Below, piece by piece: positions 18,824 to 26,681 of a DNA stretch of 64,000 bases. The notes under the pieces are model-generated. The model ran no database searches. It was not told the origin of the DNA and worked only from the letters and a program-made list of their open reading frames with translations. How positions within the stretch are numbered: position 1 is the stretch's first letter; the number at the start of each line of letters is the position of its first letter. Position numbers and translations under genes: made by a program. This DNA comes from an uncultured Adlercreutzia sp. (GTDB taxonomy: Bacteria > Actinomycetota > Coriobacteriia > Coriobacteriales > Eggerthellaceae): contig NZ_CAUASN010000007.1 in the NCBI RefSeq assembly GCF_958431955.1, forward strand, positions 1 to 64,000. The letters run 5' to 3'.

Positions 18824-20305
18824 GTGCCCTTTGATCCCGTTGCCTGGATAAACACGCCGCGCTGGCAGGCGTCGCGCCTGGGGCTCGAGCGCATGATTGA
18901 CCTGCTCGACCGCATGGGGCGGCCGCAGGACGCTTTGCGCTTCGTGCACGTGGCGGGCACCAACGGGAAGGGCTCCACCTGCGCCTATCTGGCGAGCATC
19001 CTGCAGGCAGCCGGGCTGCGGGTGGGCCTGTTCACGAGCCCCTATATCCTGCGTTTCGAGGAGCGCATCCGCGTGAACGGGCGTGATATTACGGAAGAGG
19101 AGCTGGCACGGGCCGTGGCGGCGGTGCGACCCCATACCGAGGCCATGGAGGCGGCCTGTGGCGATCATCCCACCGAGTTCGAGCTGATGGCTGCGGTGGC
19201 CCTCGAGCATTTCCGCGCGGTAGCCTGCGACATCGTCGTGCTGGAAGTGGGGCTTGGCGGCCGGCTGGATGCTACGAACGTTATCGACGCGCCTGAGGCG
19301 AGCGTCATCTGCCGCATCGGGCTCGACCACACCGATCTTTTGGGGAACACGCTGGCGGCCATCGCGGGGGAGAAGGCCGGCATCGTGAAGCCGGCATCGC
19401 CGGCGGTCAGCTGGCCCCAGGAGCCCGAGGCCATGGCGGTGGTGGAGGCGACGGCCGCCGAGCGGGGCTGCACGGTCACGGTGCCCGATTTCTCGCGGCT
19501 TGCGGTGGAGCCGCTGACGTGGGGGGCAGAGCGGGGAAATGGCGCATGCGGCGGCGATGGTGTGCTGGTAACCGCTTCGGATGATGAGGGAGACGGCGTG
19601 TCGAGCGATGCCTCGGGCGAAGCGGGCGAGAGCGCCGCGGCACCGCTCTGTCGGCGGTTCACCTATCGGGGGCGCGCCTTCGAGACGGGCCTGCTCGGTA
19701 GCTACCAGCCCTTCAATGCGGCGCTTGCCCTGGAAGTAGCGCGTGTGCTGCGCGAGCGCGGGTGGGACATTTCCGCCGAGGCCGAGGTCGCCGGCATCGC
19801 GCAGGCCCGCTGGCCCGGCCGCTTCGAGGTGGTAGACGTTGCGCCGCTCACCATCATCGACGGGGGGCATAACATCCAAGGTGCGCAGGCCCTGGCCGCG
19901 TCCCTCGCCGACCTGCTGGGCGATGCGCGCCGCGGCACGGTGGCTTTCGCCATGGGCGTGCTCGCCGACAAGGACTATAAGGCCATGGTGCGCGCCGTCG
20001 TTCCCTGGGCCGGCAGCTTCCACGTGTACGCGCCGGCCAACCCCCGCGCCCTTCCTGCCGAGGAGCTGGCCACTTGCATCCGTGAGGTGCTCGCGGAAGA
20101 GGGCCGCGTGGAAGCGGTACCCGTGTGCGTGCACGCCACCCCGGCCGGAGCCCTCACCGCCGCCCGCACCGATGCCGCCTCCCATGCGGACTCCGTCCCG
20201 GCCATAGGGGGCGCACCCGACACGTCTCCCCGAGCCCGCATCGCCGTCGCCTTCGGCACCCTGTACGCCATCGCCGACCTCGAAAAGGCGCTGATCTGCC
20301 AGTAA
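18824..20305 (+). CDS. folC: Folylpolyglutamate synthase / dihydrofolate synthase
   Basis: FolC joins glutamate to dihydropteroate and extends the polyglutamate tail of folates. The 493-aa product has the Mur-ligase ATP loop HVAGTNGKGSTCAY near 46-59, LEVGLGGRLDATNVID near 142-157 and IDGGHNIQGAQAL in the C-terminal domain. GTG at 18824 has AAGGAGGAG five bases upstream. Residues of about 235-275 form a Gly/Ser/Asp/Glu-rich low-complexity insert (GGDGVLVTASDDEGDGVSS), and the C-terminal region is also longer than usual. It lies between corA and acpP, divergent from the first and convergent with the second. Confidence 0.93.
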   Translation: MPFDPVAWINTPRWQASRLGLERMIDLLDRMGRPQDALRFVHVAGTNGKGSTCAYLASILQAAGLRVGLFTSPYILRFEERIRVNGRDITEEELARAVAAVRPHTEAMEAACGDHPTEFELMAAVALEHFRAVACDIVVLEVGLGGRLDATNVIDAPEASVICRIGLDHTDLLGNTLAAIAGEKAGIVKPASPAVSWPQEPEAMAVVEATAAERGCTVTVPDFSRLAVEPLTWGAERGNGACGGDGVLVTASDDEGDGVSSDASGEAGESAAAPLCRRFTYRGRAFETGLLGSYQPFNAALALEVARVLRERGWDISAEAEVAGIAQARWPGRFEVVDVAPLTIIDGGHNIQGAQALAASLADLLGDARRGTVAFAMGVLADKDYKAMVRAVVPWAGSFHVYAPANPRALPAEELATCIREVLAEEGRVEAVPVCVHATPAGALTAARTDAASHADSVPAIGGAPDTSPRARIAVAFGTLYAIADLEKALICQ

Positions 20306-20323
20306 CGCGACCTTTTCGGAAAC

Positions 20324-20360
20324 AAAAAGCCCCCGCGGCCCGAAGGGGCGGCGGGGGCTT
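20324..20360 (-). terminator. Terminator of the hpf-acpP operon
   Basis: On the minus strand a 10-bp stem (AAGCCCCCGC with GCGGGGGCTT) encloses a GC-rich inner hairpin and is followed by TTTTTG. The T run is on the minus strand only, so it terminates acpP. It starts 26 bases after the acpP stop. Confidence 0.88.
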
Positions 20361-20385
20361 GGGATGCGGAAGTTATCCGCGCGAC

Positions 20386-20604
20386 TTACAGGGAGTCGAT
20401 GTAGGCGACCAGGTCGCCCACGGTGGTAAGGCCCTCGGGCTCGCCGAAGTCGACCTCGCAGGCCTCCTCCAGGTCGCAGATGAGCTCCACCATGTCCAGC
20501 GAGTCGATGCCGAGGGACTCGAAGGTCGCCTCGGGGGTGACGGTGGCGGGGTCGATGTCGAGGTTGCTCTCGAGAACGCCGGCGATAGTGTCGATAGTGG
20601 CCAT
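20386..20604 (-). CDS. acpP: Acyl carrier protein
   Basis: ACP carries growing acyl chains on a phosphopantetheine arm in fatty acid synthesis. The 72-aa acidic product has the attachment site GIDSLDMVEL, with Ser35 as the modified residue, and the usual four-helix pattern. AGGAGG lies just upstream of the ATG, inside the end of hpf. Only three bases separate it from hpf, and no fatty acid synthesis gene is nearby, which is an unusual partner arrangement. Confidence 0.96.
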   Translation of the reverse strand: MATIDTIAGVLESNLDIDPATVTPEATFESLGIDSLDMVELICDLEEACEVDFGEPEGLTTVGDLVAYIDSL

Positions 20605-20607
20605 GAA

Positions 20608-21192
20608 CTAATCCTCCTTTTGCGTGAGCAGACCGTAGCCGCCGTCCTCGCGGCGGTACAGGATGTGCACCATATTGGTGTCGCGATCAGTGTACGCGAA
20701 AAAGTCGTGGCCCAAAAGATCGATCTGGATGAGCGCCTCTTCTTCGGTCATGGGCGTGAACTCGGTCTCCTTGCGGCGCACGATCTCGTCGTCGGCCAGC
20801 TCGTCCATGAGGCGGTCCAGATCGAGCTCGCTCTCGGGATGGGCGTCCTCATGGGCGAAATCGACGATGCGCTCGGTGGCGCGGACCTTCTTGTCCAGCA
20901 CGCGGGTCTTGTACTTGCGCAGCTGACGGGCAACCTTGGCGGCGGCCACGTCGATGGCGGCGTACATGTCCTCTTCGCTCTCCTCCACACGCACGATGTG
21001 GCCCTTGATGCGAACGGTGACCTCGCAGATGGCCGGCAGCGGGTTCGCCGGGTTCTTCTCGGTGTACAGGACAACTTCCGTGGAAACGGTGTCGGCATCC
21101 ACGGCCTTAATGGCATTGCCGACCTTTTCCTCGGCATATTGACGAAGGGCGTCGGTGACGGGCATTTTGCGTCCGGACACGGTGATCGTCAT
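20608..21192 (-). CDS. hpf: Ribosome hibernation promoting factor, long form
   Basis: Long HPF binds stalled 70S ribosomes and dimerises them into inactive 100S particles in stationary phase. The 194-aa product has the N-terminal S30AE domain (about 1-105) and the C-terminal dimerisation domain (about 130-190, VRRKETEFTPMTEEEALIQI, then HDFFAYTDRDT and VLYRR-like VHILYRREDGGYGLL). That two-domain layout defines the long form. AAAGAGGTGG precedes the ATG. It is the first gene of an operon with acpP, so hibernation and acyl carrier supply may share transcription. Confidence 0.96.
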   Translation of the reverse strand: MTITVSGRKMPVTDALRQYAEEKVGNAIKAVDADTVSTEVVLYTEKNPANPLPAICEVTVRIKGHIVRVEESEEDMYAAIDVAAAKVARQLRKYKTRVLDKKVRATERIVDFAHEDAHPESELDLDRLMDELADDEIVRRKETEFTPMTEEEALIQIDLLGHDFFAYTDRDTNMVHILYRREDGGYGLLTQKED

Positions 21193-21522
21193 GGTTCCAC
21201 CTCTTTAATTCGTGGCCTACAGGGTCAGTCGGGGGCAGCGCGCGGGCCGCCATGCGGCGCCTCGGGCGCGACGGCCGTGCGAGCGCGCCTCCCTAACTGG
21301 AAAGAACAGCATAACGCACTTTCCCCCAGATTCGACGGGCAATTTGAGGCTGCAAGAAAACGATTGCCCGCCATTGAGTTTGCGTGGAGATTGCGACATC
21401 GAAGCTGCGGCGAGGCTTCCTTTTGGGGAAGGCTTCGCGGAAAAGAGTTACAATAATGCGGATATAGGGAACGATGGCGCCCGCCGCGGCGCCCGGAACA
21501 CGAGAAGCCGAGGACGTACAGC
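21193..21522. other. 330-base divergent intergenic region between hpf and nhaA
   Basis: No gene is supported here. A plus-strand TACAAT at 21449-21454 may be the nhaA -10. An imperfect hairpin spans about 21411-21440 (GCGAGGCTTCC pairing with GGGAAGGCTTCGC, one bulge). A minus-strand TATGCT at about 21314-21309 could serve hpf with a leader of about 110 bases. No -35 box is convincing. Confidence 0.4.
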
Positions 21523-23124
21523 ATGGAACCCACTGCGAAGAATCCCGATCCGCACCACATCTTCATCGACGAGGTCCAGGGGCACCAGCGCCGCTGGCGC
21601 AAGGTCATCCAGTTCACGAGCTCGTCCACCAAGGCCGCGGGCATCATGCTCGCCGCGGCCATTGTGGCGCTCATCATCGCGAACTCGCCGGCCTTCGAGC
21701 CCTTCGAGGAGTTCTGGCATACCCACGTGATGGTGGGCGTGGGCGGCTTCATCGGCGAGATGTCGCTGGCGCACATCATCAACGACATCTTCATGGCCGT
21801 GTTCTTCCTGCTCGTGGGCTTAGAGATCAAGTACGAGATGACCGTCGGCGAGCTGACGAACATCCGCCAGGCGGCGCTGCCCATCATCGCCGCGGCCGGC
21901 GGCGTGCTCGCGCCCATCGTCATCTACTCCATCTTCAACGCCGCCAACCCCGAGACCTCGCACGGCTGGGGCGTGCCCACGGCCACCGACATCGCGTTCG
22001 CCCTCGGCATCATGGCGCTGCTCGGAAACCGCGTGCCCAACGGGGTGCGCGTGTTCCTCTCCACGCTCGCCGTGGCCGACGACATCATCGCCATCCTCGT
22101 CATCGCCATCTTCTACGGCCAGAGCCCCTCGCTCGCATGGCTCGCGGTGGCGGCGGTCATCCTCGTGGTGCTCGTGCTCTTGAACCGCGCCCATGTGTAC
22201 TCGCTCGCGCCCTACCTGCTCATCGGCTGCCTTCTGTGGTTCGCGGTGTTCATGTCGGGCGTGCACTCCACCATCGCCGGCGTGCTCCTGGCCTTCACCA
22301 TTCCCACCGGCTCCCGGGTCGATCTGCAGAAGTTCATGACCTGGTCGGGCGATAGGGTCCGCGAGGCCCGCGACGCCTACGTGGAAACGGAGCCCGTGGT
22401 GTTGCAGAAGGGCTACATGTCCACGGTCTCGCGCCTGTCGCGGGTGGCCCGCGAGGTGGTGCCCCCGGCCACGCGCCTGGAGCACATGCTGTACCCCTGG
22501 GTCTACTTCGCGGTGCTGCCGCTGTTCGCGCTCACCAACGCCGACGTGAGCTTCCTCGGCGGCGATGTGCTCGCCATGGTGTCGAGCCCGGTGTTCTTCG
22601 GCGTGTTCTTCGGCCTGCTTCTGGGCAAGCCCATCGGCATCATGCTCTTCAGCTTCCTCACGGTGAAGTTCAAGATCGCGAAGTTGCCGGACCACGTGAA
22701 CTGGATCCACATGCTCGGCGCCGGCATCCTCGGCGGCGTGGGATTCACTATGGCCATTTTCGTGGCGAACCTGGCCTTCCCGGATGCGACGCTCATTGCC
22801 GATGCGAAGATCGGCATCCTTTCGGCTTCGCTTCTGGCCGGCGTGATCGGGTTCGTGTTCCTGTTCATGCAGGCGAAAGCCGCCGAGCGCCAGGGCATCT
22901 CGTACGTGTCGGCCTCGCTTGACGAGGTGGTGCGCCAGACCGCGGGCGAGGAGGCCGCCGACATAGCCGACGACGTGGTGCTCGGCAGCGGCGACGAGGA
23001 GCTCGTGGACGATGTGCGCGAGGTGCTGGAGGCCGAGGGCGGCGTGGCGGAGTTCGTGGTGCACGAGCTGCGCGACGAGGCCGAGGCCGCCGAGGCCGAC
23101 GACGTCACGGGCATGCGTCCGTAG
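21523..23124 (+). CDS. nhaA: Na+/H+ antiporter NhaA
   Basis: NhaA exports Na+ in exchange for protons at alkaline pH. The 533-aa product has about twelve membrane segments with hallmark sequences INDIFMAVFFLLVGLEIK, GVPTATDIAFALGIMALLG and TLAVADDIIAILVIA, whose paired aspartates bind Na+. GAGGACG lies before the ATG. About 80 C-terminal residues (from roughly 455) form an acidic cytosolic tail rich in Glu, Asp and Ala that is absent from shorter homologues. The gene is 27 bases ahead of marR, so read-through is possible. Confidence 0.95.
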   Translation: MEPTAKNPDPHHIFIDEVQGHQRRWRKVIQFTSSSTKAAGIMLAAAIVALIIANSPAFEPFEEFWHTHVMVGVGGFIGEMSLAHIINDIFMAVFFLLVGLEIKYEMTVGELTNIRQAALPIIAAAGGVLAPIVIYSIFNAANPETSHGWGVPTATDIAFALGIMALLGNRVPNGVRVFLSTLAVADDIIAILVIAIFYGQSPSLAWLAVAAVILVVLVLLNRAHVYSLAPYLLIGCLLWFAVFMSGVHSTIAGVLLAFTIPTGSRVDLQKFMTWSGDRVREARDAYVETEPVVLQKGYMSTVSRLSRVAREVVPPATRLEHMLYPWVYFAVLPLFALTNADVSFLGGDVLAMVSSPVFFGVFFGLLLGKPIGIMLFSFLTVKFKIAKLPDHVNWIHMLGAGILGGVGFTMAIFVANLAFPDATLIADAKIGILSASLLAGVIGFVFLFMQAKAAERQGISYVSASLDEVVRQTAGEEAADIADDVVLGSGDEELVDDVREVLEAEGGVAEFVVHELRDEAEAAEADDVTGMRP

Positions 23125-23151
23125 GGCATTGCTGCGATTGAGAGCCACACG

Positions 23152-23613
23152 ATGCTCGAGCCTCCCCGCTATTTGAAAGATCTGCGACTCAGCCGCTTGC
23201 TCATGTTTTCCGAGCGCAAGTACCAGCGCTTTCTCGCTCCCGTTCTCCGGGAGCACGGCGTTGGTGCGAGCGACTATCCCATTTTGCTGGGGTTGTTCCA
23301 CGCGAAGAACGCCGGTGTGGAGGCGATGAGCCAAACGGAGATCGCCGTGCACAATATCCAGGACAACGCCCTCGTGACCCGGGCGGTCAGGTCCCTTACC
23401 CAGAAAGGGCTCCTCACAAGGGCGGTCGACCCCTCTAATCGGTCGCGCCACCTGGTGTCCCTCACCGAGAAGGGGTACGAGGTGGCGCGCTCCATCGACG
23501 CGTCCATTCGCGAATGGGAAGACGGTCTGTGGGATGTTTTCGGCGACGAGGAGCCAGTTGCCCGGAGGTTGTTCGCGAAGCTGGCCGAGAGCTATCTGGC
23601 GAGCAGGAAGTAG
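23152..23613 (+). CDS. MarR-family transcriptional regulator
   Basis: The 153-aa product has the MarR winged helix-turn-helix: AMSQTEIAVHNIQDNALVTRAV as recognition region, then LTQKGLLTRAVDPSNRSRHLVSLTEKG as the wing. Flanking N- and C-terminal helices would form the dimer. MarR proteins bind short palindromes and are released by ligands. The stop codon abuts the stop of the convergent hydrolase gene at 23614. A 24-bp near-palindrome at 26622-26645, in the promoter region of that cluster, is its most likely operator. The ligand is unknown. Confidence 0.9.
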   Translation: MLEPPRYLKDLRLSRLLMFSERKYQRFLAPVLREHGVGASDYPILLGLFHAKNAGVEAMSQTEIAVHNIQDNALVTRAVRSLTQKGLLTRAVDPSNRSRHLVSLTEKGYEVARSIDASIREWEDGLWDVFGDEEPVARRLFAKLAESYLASRK

Positions 23614-24402
23614 CTAACCGCGCTTTACGATGAACCCCCAGCCCTCCAGCTGATTGAGCTGTTGGGCCGTCGCCTCGTCGGTGTAGCTCGCCGTGGTGCG
23701 CTCGTCGAAGATGAGCGGCAGCTCGGGGAAGAAGTTGTAGACGATGATCGCGTTGTGGAGCACGCGGCAGGTGGTCGAAACGCCCGCGAATTCGATGCTC
23801 TCGATTGTGATCCCCTGATGCTGAAGGGCCTTGAGCACCATCGGCAAGTCGCGCGAGCCGTAGGTTCCCTTCTTCACGAGAATGGCGTTCTCCGGAGTGA
23901 GCAGATCCCGCACGCTGCCATAGAGCTCCCACCCATCGGTGCCGGGAATGCAGTGCGGCGGGTTGAACGTGCCCTCCCTGGTTTCCAGGTAATGGTCGCT
24001 GGGGTGGGTGTCCATGGTGTAGATGACGATGTCGCCGTTGTCCCGGTAGCGCCGGATGACCTCGCAGAGGGCCTCCTCGATGGCCATTGCCGGCTCCACC
24101 GTGCCGAATGCACCGCCGTCTACAAAATCGACCTGGTAGTCGATGACGATGAGCACCCGCTTCGCGTTCGCGACGGCATCGCTCTCCTCGACCACCGAGG
24201 GGGTCGCATAGGGTGGAATAAGCGAGCGGCCCTGACGGGCGGGGGCCTGCGAGGCATCGGCGCTCCCCCCATCGCCGAAGGCCTGCGCTCCCCTCCAGGC
24301 CTCAAGTCCCAAAGCGCCGCCGACCGCCAGGGCGCCGACGAAGGATCTCCGGGAGAAAAGCCCCTCGGACAGGGCGTTGAGCGATTGGTAGAACGTATCC
24401 AT
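23614..24402 (-). CDS. Tat-exported nicotinamidase/isochorismatase-family hydrolase
   Basis: The 262-aa product has a Tat-type signal (SRRSFVGALAVGGALG, residues 18-33) and then a cysteine hydrolase domain from about residue 80. The catalytic triad is visible as Asp89 (VIDYQVDF), Lys177 or Lys178 (LVKKGTYGSRD) and Cys212 (GVSTTCRVLH). The metal-binding pattern of nicotinamidases is also present (DTHPSDH, residues 131-137), as is a loop HCIPGTDGWEL like that of PncA. Nicotinamidases are normally cytosolic, so an exported form is odd. AAGGAG precedes the ATG. It is the last gene of the minus-strand cluster headed by the TorD-like gene. The substrate is unknown; amide hydrolysis outside the membrane is the inference. 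Confidence 0.85.
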   Translation of the reverse strand: MDTFYQSLNALSEGLFSRRSFVGALAVGGALGLEAWRGAQAFGDGGSADASQAPARQGRSLIPPYATPSVVEESDAVANAKRVLIVIDYQVDFVDGGAFGTVEPAMAIEEALCEVIRRYRDNGDIVIYTMDTHPSDHYLETREGTFNPPHCIPGTDGWELYGSVRDLLTPENAILVKKGTYGSRDLPMVLKALQHQGITIESIEFAGVSTTCRVLHNAIIVYNFFPELPLIFDERTTASYTDEATAQQLNQLEGWGFIVKRG

Positions 24403-24454
24403 AAAGGTCTCCTTAGGGAAAAGAGCGTCTCGGCCTGCGGTGCGCTCCGTAGGG

Positions 24455-25051
24455 CTAGCAGCCGTAGGTGAGCTTCGGAACCACGATGTCGCGTCCCTGG
24501 GCGAGCCAGCCGTTCATGCCGCCGTCGAGCACGGAGATGCGTTCGGCGGGGTAGCCGATCTCCAGAAGGGCGGCGAAGGCGCGGGCGGACTCCTCGTTGT
24601 CGGTGCCGGCGATGAGGAGAGCCGGTGCGTCGGCGAACTCGCGCTCTCGGATGCCCAGCTGATTCACGGGGATGTTGAGGCATTCCCACGGGAACTGCAT
24701 GGCGGCATAGGTCGCTGGGGTGCGCACGTCGACGGCTGTCCCATCGCCGCGGGCGACCGCTTCCTCGAATTCGTCGGCGGAGAGCAGGTTTGATGCGGGG
24801 ACGGGCTCCTCGCTTCCGAAGGCGTAGGGGTCGAGGCCCTCGGGAGCGCTGTCTTCGGGAGTCGGCTCGCTGTTTTGGGGGGCGCCGGCCTCCTCCTGCT
24901 CATTCGGCGCCGATTCCGCCGCCTCCGGTTCGGACGCGGCGGGACTTCCGCATCCGAGCAACGTTGCCGGAAGCGCCAGCAGGCACGCCGCCAACAGAGA
25001 GGCGACGGCAAGGGAGTGAAGCGTAATAGAGGGCGATGACGGTCTTTTCAT
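24455..25051 (-). CDS. Rhodanese-like lipoprotein lacking the catalytic cysteine
   Basis: The 198-aa product has a lipoprotein signal (LLALPATLLGC), a Glu/Pro/Ser-rich linker to about residue 85, and a rhodanese fold (SADEFEEAVARGDGTAVDVRTPATYAAM through GYPAERISVLDGGMNGWLAQG). The position of the active-site loop reads LLIAGTDNEESA, with no cysteine, so classical sulfur transfer is unlikely. A lone Cys ends the protein. It may bind a partner or ligand rather than catalyse. It lies between the hydrolase and a second, cysteine-containing rhodanese-like gene. Confidence 0.8.
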   Translation of the reverse strand: MKRPSSPSITLHSLAVASLLAACLLALPATLLGCGSPAASEPEAAESAPNEQEEAGAPQNSEPTPEDSAPEGLDPYAFGSEEPVPASNLLSADEFEEAVARGDGTAVDVRTPATYAAMQFPWECLNIPVNQLGIREREFADAPALLIAGTDNEESARAFAALLEIGYPAERISVLDGGMNGWLAQGRDIVVPKLTYGC

Positions 25052-25084
25052 GGGAATCCAATCACTTTCGGCGCGGTGTGCGCT

Positions 25085-25867
25085 TTAGGGGGCGGGGTAG
25101 AGAAGGTCGAAATCTATAGGGGGCATATCGAGTCGCCACAGGTAGTACTCGGGGTGGTCGGCATCGGCGTAGGAGACGATCTGCATCAAATGGGGCCCTT
25201 CGTAGTCCCACTGGCCGCCCACGTTGTAGAGGAGCGACTCGTCCCAGCCCAGGTGCACGAGGAGCGCCTTCGCCATGGCCGCATAGCCGCCGCCTCCGCA
25301 CATGAGGAAGATCGGCTTGTCTTTGGGGAAGAGTTCCTCGAGGATCTGGAGGGACTGCGTGTAGTTTGCTCTCGCGTCTGCCACGGCAAGCTCGCCATCC
25401 CAGGCGATGTCAAAGAGGCAGCTGCCCTCGTAGGCCCCGGCGACAGGGAGGTCTGCCAGAGTGCCGAGATAGGGGAAGGGCACGACCGTGAAGCCCTCCA
25501 GGGCCATGGAGAGCTTGGAGCTCCCCCCGATGGACTCGTAGTCGGCCGGATCGTCGAACAGCCTCAAGTCGCGGTAGGCGATGTCGTCACGGAGGAGGTA
25601 GTCGTCGATGGTGCTCATATTGATGTTGGCATCCACGCCGAAGGGGCTGTTGACATCGGGCTGGGCCGGTGGCAGCGAACCGGCCTGGGCGATGTCCGAT
25701 TCCTCCGAGGGCGGCTTCGTCGGTGCCTGCGGATCGCCGCTTTCGGTCGAGCATGCCGCGAGCGTCATGATACCGCCGCTTACCGCCAGCGTGGCGCCGA
25801 CGAGGAAGGTGCGCCGGCTCGGCGCGACCATGCTTGCACGGGATGGACAAAAGATGCGGTGTTCCAT
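25085..25867 (-). CDS. Tat-exported rhodanese-like lipoprotein
   Basis: The 260-aa product begins with a Tat signal and lipobox (SRRTFLVGATLAVSGG, then TLAAC with Cys39). The C-terminal half resembles a rhodanese: a potential DxR-like entry region and the loop IFLMCGGGGYAAMAKALL, with Cys190 in the place of the persulfide-forming cysteine, then a terminal block VGGQWDYEGPHL. Rhodaneses move sulfane sulfur between donors and thiols. AGGAGG lies eight bases before the ATG. It follows the TorD-like gene by 12 bases. Its company suggests handling of sulfur next to the oxidoreductase encoded divergently. Confidence 0.75.
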   Translation of the reverse strand: MEHRIFCPSRASMVAPSRRTFLVGATLAVSGGIMTLAACSTESGDPQAPTKPPSEESDIAQAGSLPPAQPDVNSPFGVDANINMSTIDDYLLRDDIAYRDLRLFDDPADYESIGGSSKLSMALEGFTVVPFPYLGTLADLPVAGAYEGSCLFDIAWDGELAVADARANYTQSLQILEELFPKDKPIFLMCGGGGYAAMAKALLVHLGWDESLLYNVGGQWDYEGPHLMQIVSYADADHPEYYLWRLDMPPIDFDLLYPAP

Positions 25868-25879
25868 GGCGTGCGCCTC

Positions 25880-26542
25880 CTACTCCCCTTCGCGGGCCAT
25901 CTCTTCGAAGAATTCCCCCATCGCCATGAGGAAGCCCCTGAAGAACTCCGTTTGGGCATAGGGCAGCGCCGCGTCGCAATAGCGGGGCGCCCAGCAGGCG
26001 AGGTGGCCGTGCATGAGGCGGTCTGCCAGCGTCTCGGCCCGCTCGCGATCTCCCGCGGCCGCCGCCGTGCGGGCCTGGCGGTAAAGATAGGCGGCAAGCG
26101 CAAGCTCGTTGCCGAGGTAGTCCACGCGCTCGTGATTGGATTCAGAGGGGGCGACGGCGGCCTCCCGCATAAGGCGGTTCATGTCGCTCATGGTTCCTTC
26201 GCCCTTGCTGCGGTAGAACTCCTCGTAGGGGGGCCTCACCCCCGTCTCCGACACGCCACGAAAGAGCGCCGTTCTGTCCACGGCGAGTTTCTGCTGCATC
26301 GTCTCGAGATGCTCGGCAGCGCCCGCATCATCGAGAAACCTCCTCAGGTGCGCGATGGCCGGCGAATCGTCGTTTTCCATGGCGAACAACTCGGGAATTG
26401 CCGCCGCCGCGTTTCGCACGAAGGCGCTCCCCGGAACGGGAATGGGATTGTTGAGCACGTGGGCCATCCACTGGCAGAGCACCTCGCTCGCGTCGACCCC
26501 CTCGCCTGTGGCGCGATCGGCGCCCCGTTCTTCTCCCCTCAT
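25880..26542 (-). CDS. TorD/DmsD-family redox enzyme maturation chaperone
   Basis: These cytosolic chaperones bind the Tat signal and apo-form of molybdopterin oxidoreductases until cofactor is loaded. The 220-aa helical product has the family pattern EEFYRSKGEG, then DYLGNELALAAYLYRQA and a C-terminal AQTEFFRGFLMAMGEFFEEM. The start at 26542 has AAGGAGG five bases upstream; the frame extends further without such a site. It is the first gene of the minus-strand cluster and is divergent from the oxidoreductase that it most likely serves. A minus-strand promoter TTAACA-17-TACAAT lies about 70 bases upstream. Confidence 0.82.
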   Translation of the reverse strand: MRGEERGADRATGEGVDASEVLCQWMAHVLNNPIPVPGSAFVRNAAAAIPELFAMENDDSPAIAHLRRFLDDAGAAEHLETMQQKLAVDRTALFRGVSETGVRPPYEEFYRSKGEGTMSDMNRLMREAAVAPSESNHERVDYLGNELALAAYLYRQARTAAAAGDRERAETLADRLMHGHLACWAPRYCDAALPYAQTEFFRGFLMAMGEFFEEMAREGE

Positions 26543-26587
26543 TGATTCCTCCTTCATCAGTGCCGGAAGAAAACTTCCTCCAAAGTG

Positions 26588-26649
26588 TTGACAAATCAAA
26601 ACTTTGTCGTCATTGTAACAGTTGACTTATCAATTGTTAAGTCAATAGT
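26588..26649. promoter_or_regulatory. Divergent promoters with overlapping palindromic operators
   Basis: This AT-rich patch separates the TorD-like gene and the oxidoreductase. A 24-bp palindrome at 26622-26645 has arms TTGACTTA and TAAGTCAA around CAATTG, with only one mismatched pair. The minus-strand promoter is TTAACA (26640-26635), 17 bases, TACAAT (26617-26612). The plus-strand promoter is probably TTGACT (26622-26627), 16 bases, AATAGT (26644-26649). The palindrome covers the -35 of both. A second dyad, GACAAA (26590-26595) with TTTGTC (26603-26608), lies alongside. A MarR dimer bound at the main palindrome would block both directions. Confidence 0.72.
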
Positions 26650-26681
26650 TCAAATGAATCACCACAAAGGAGGAGGATTCA

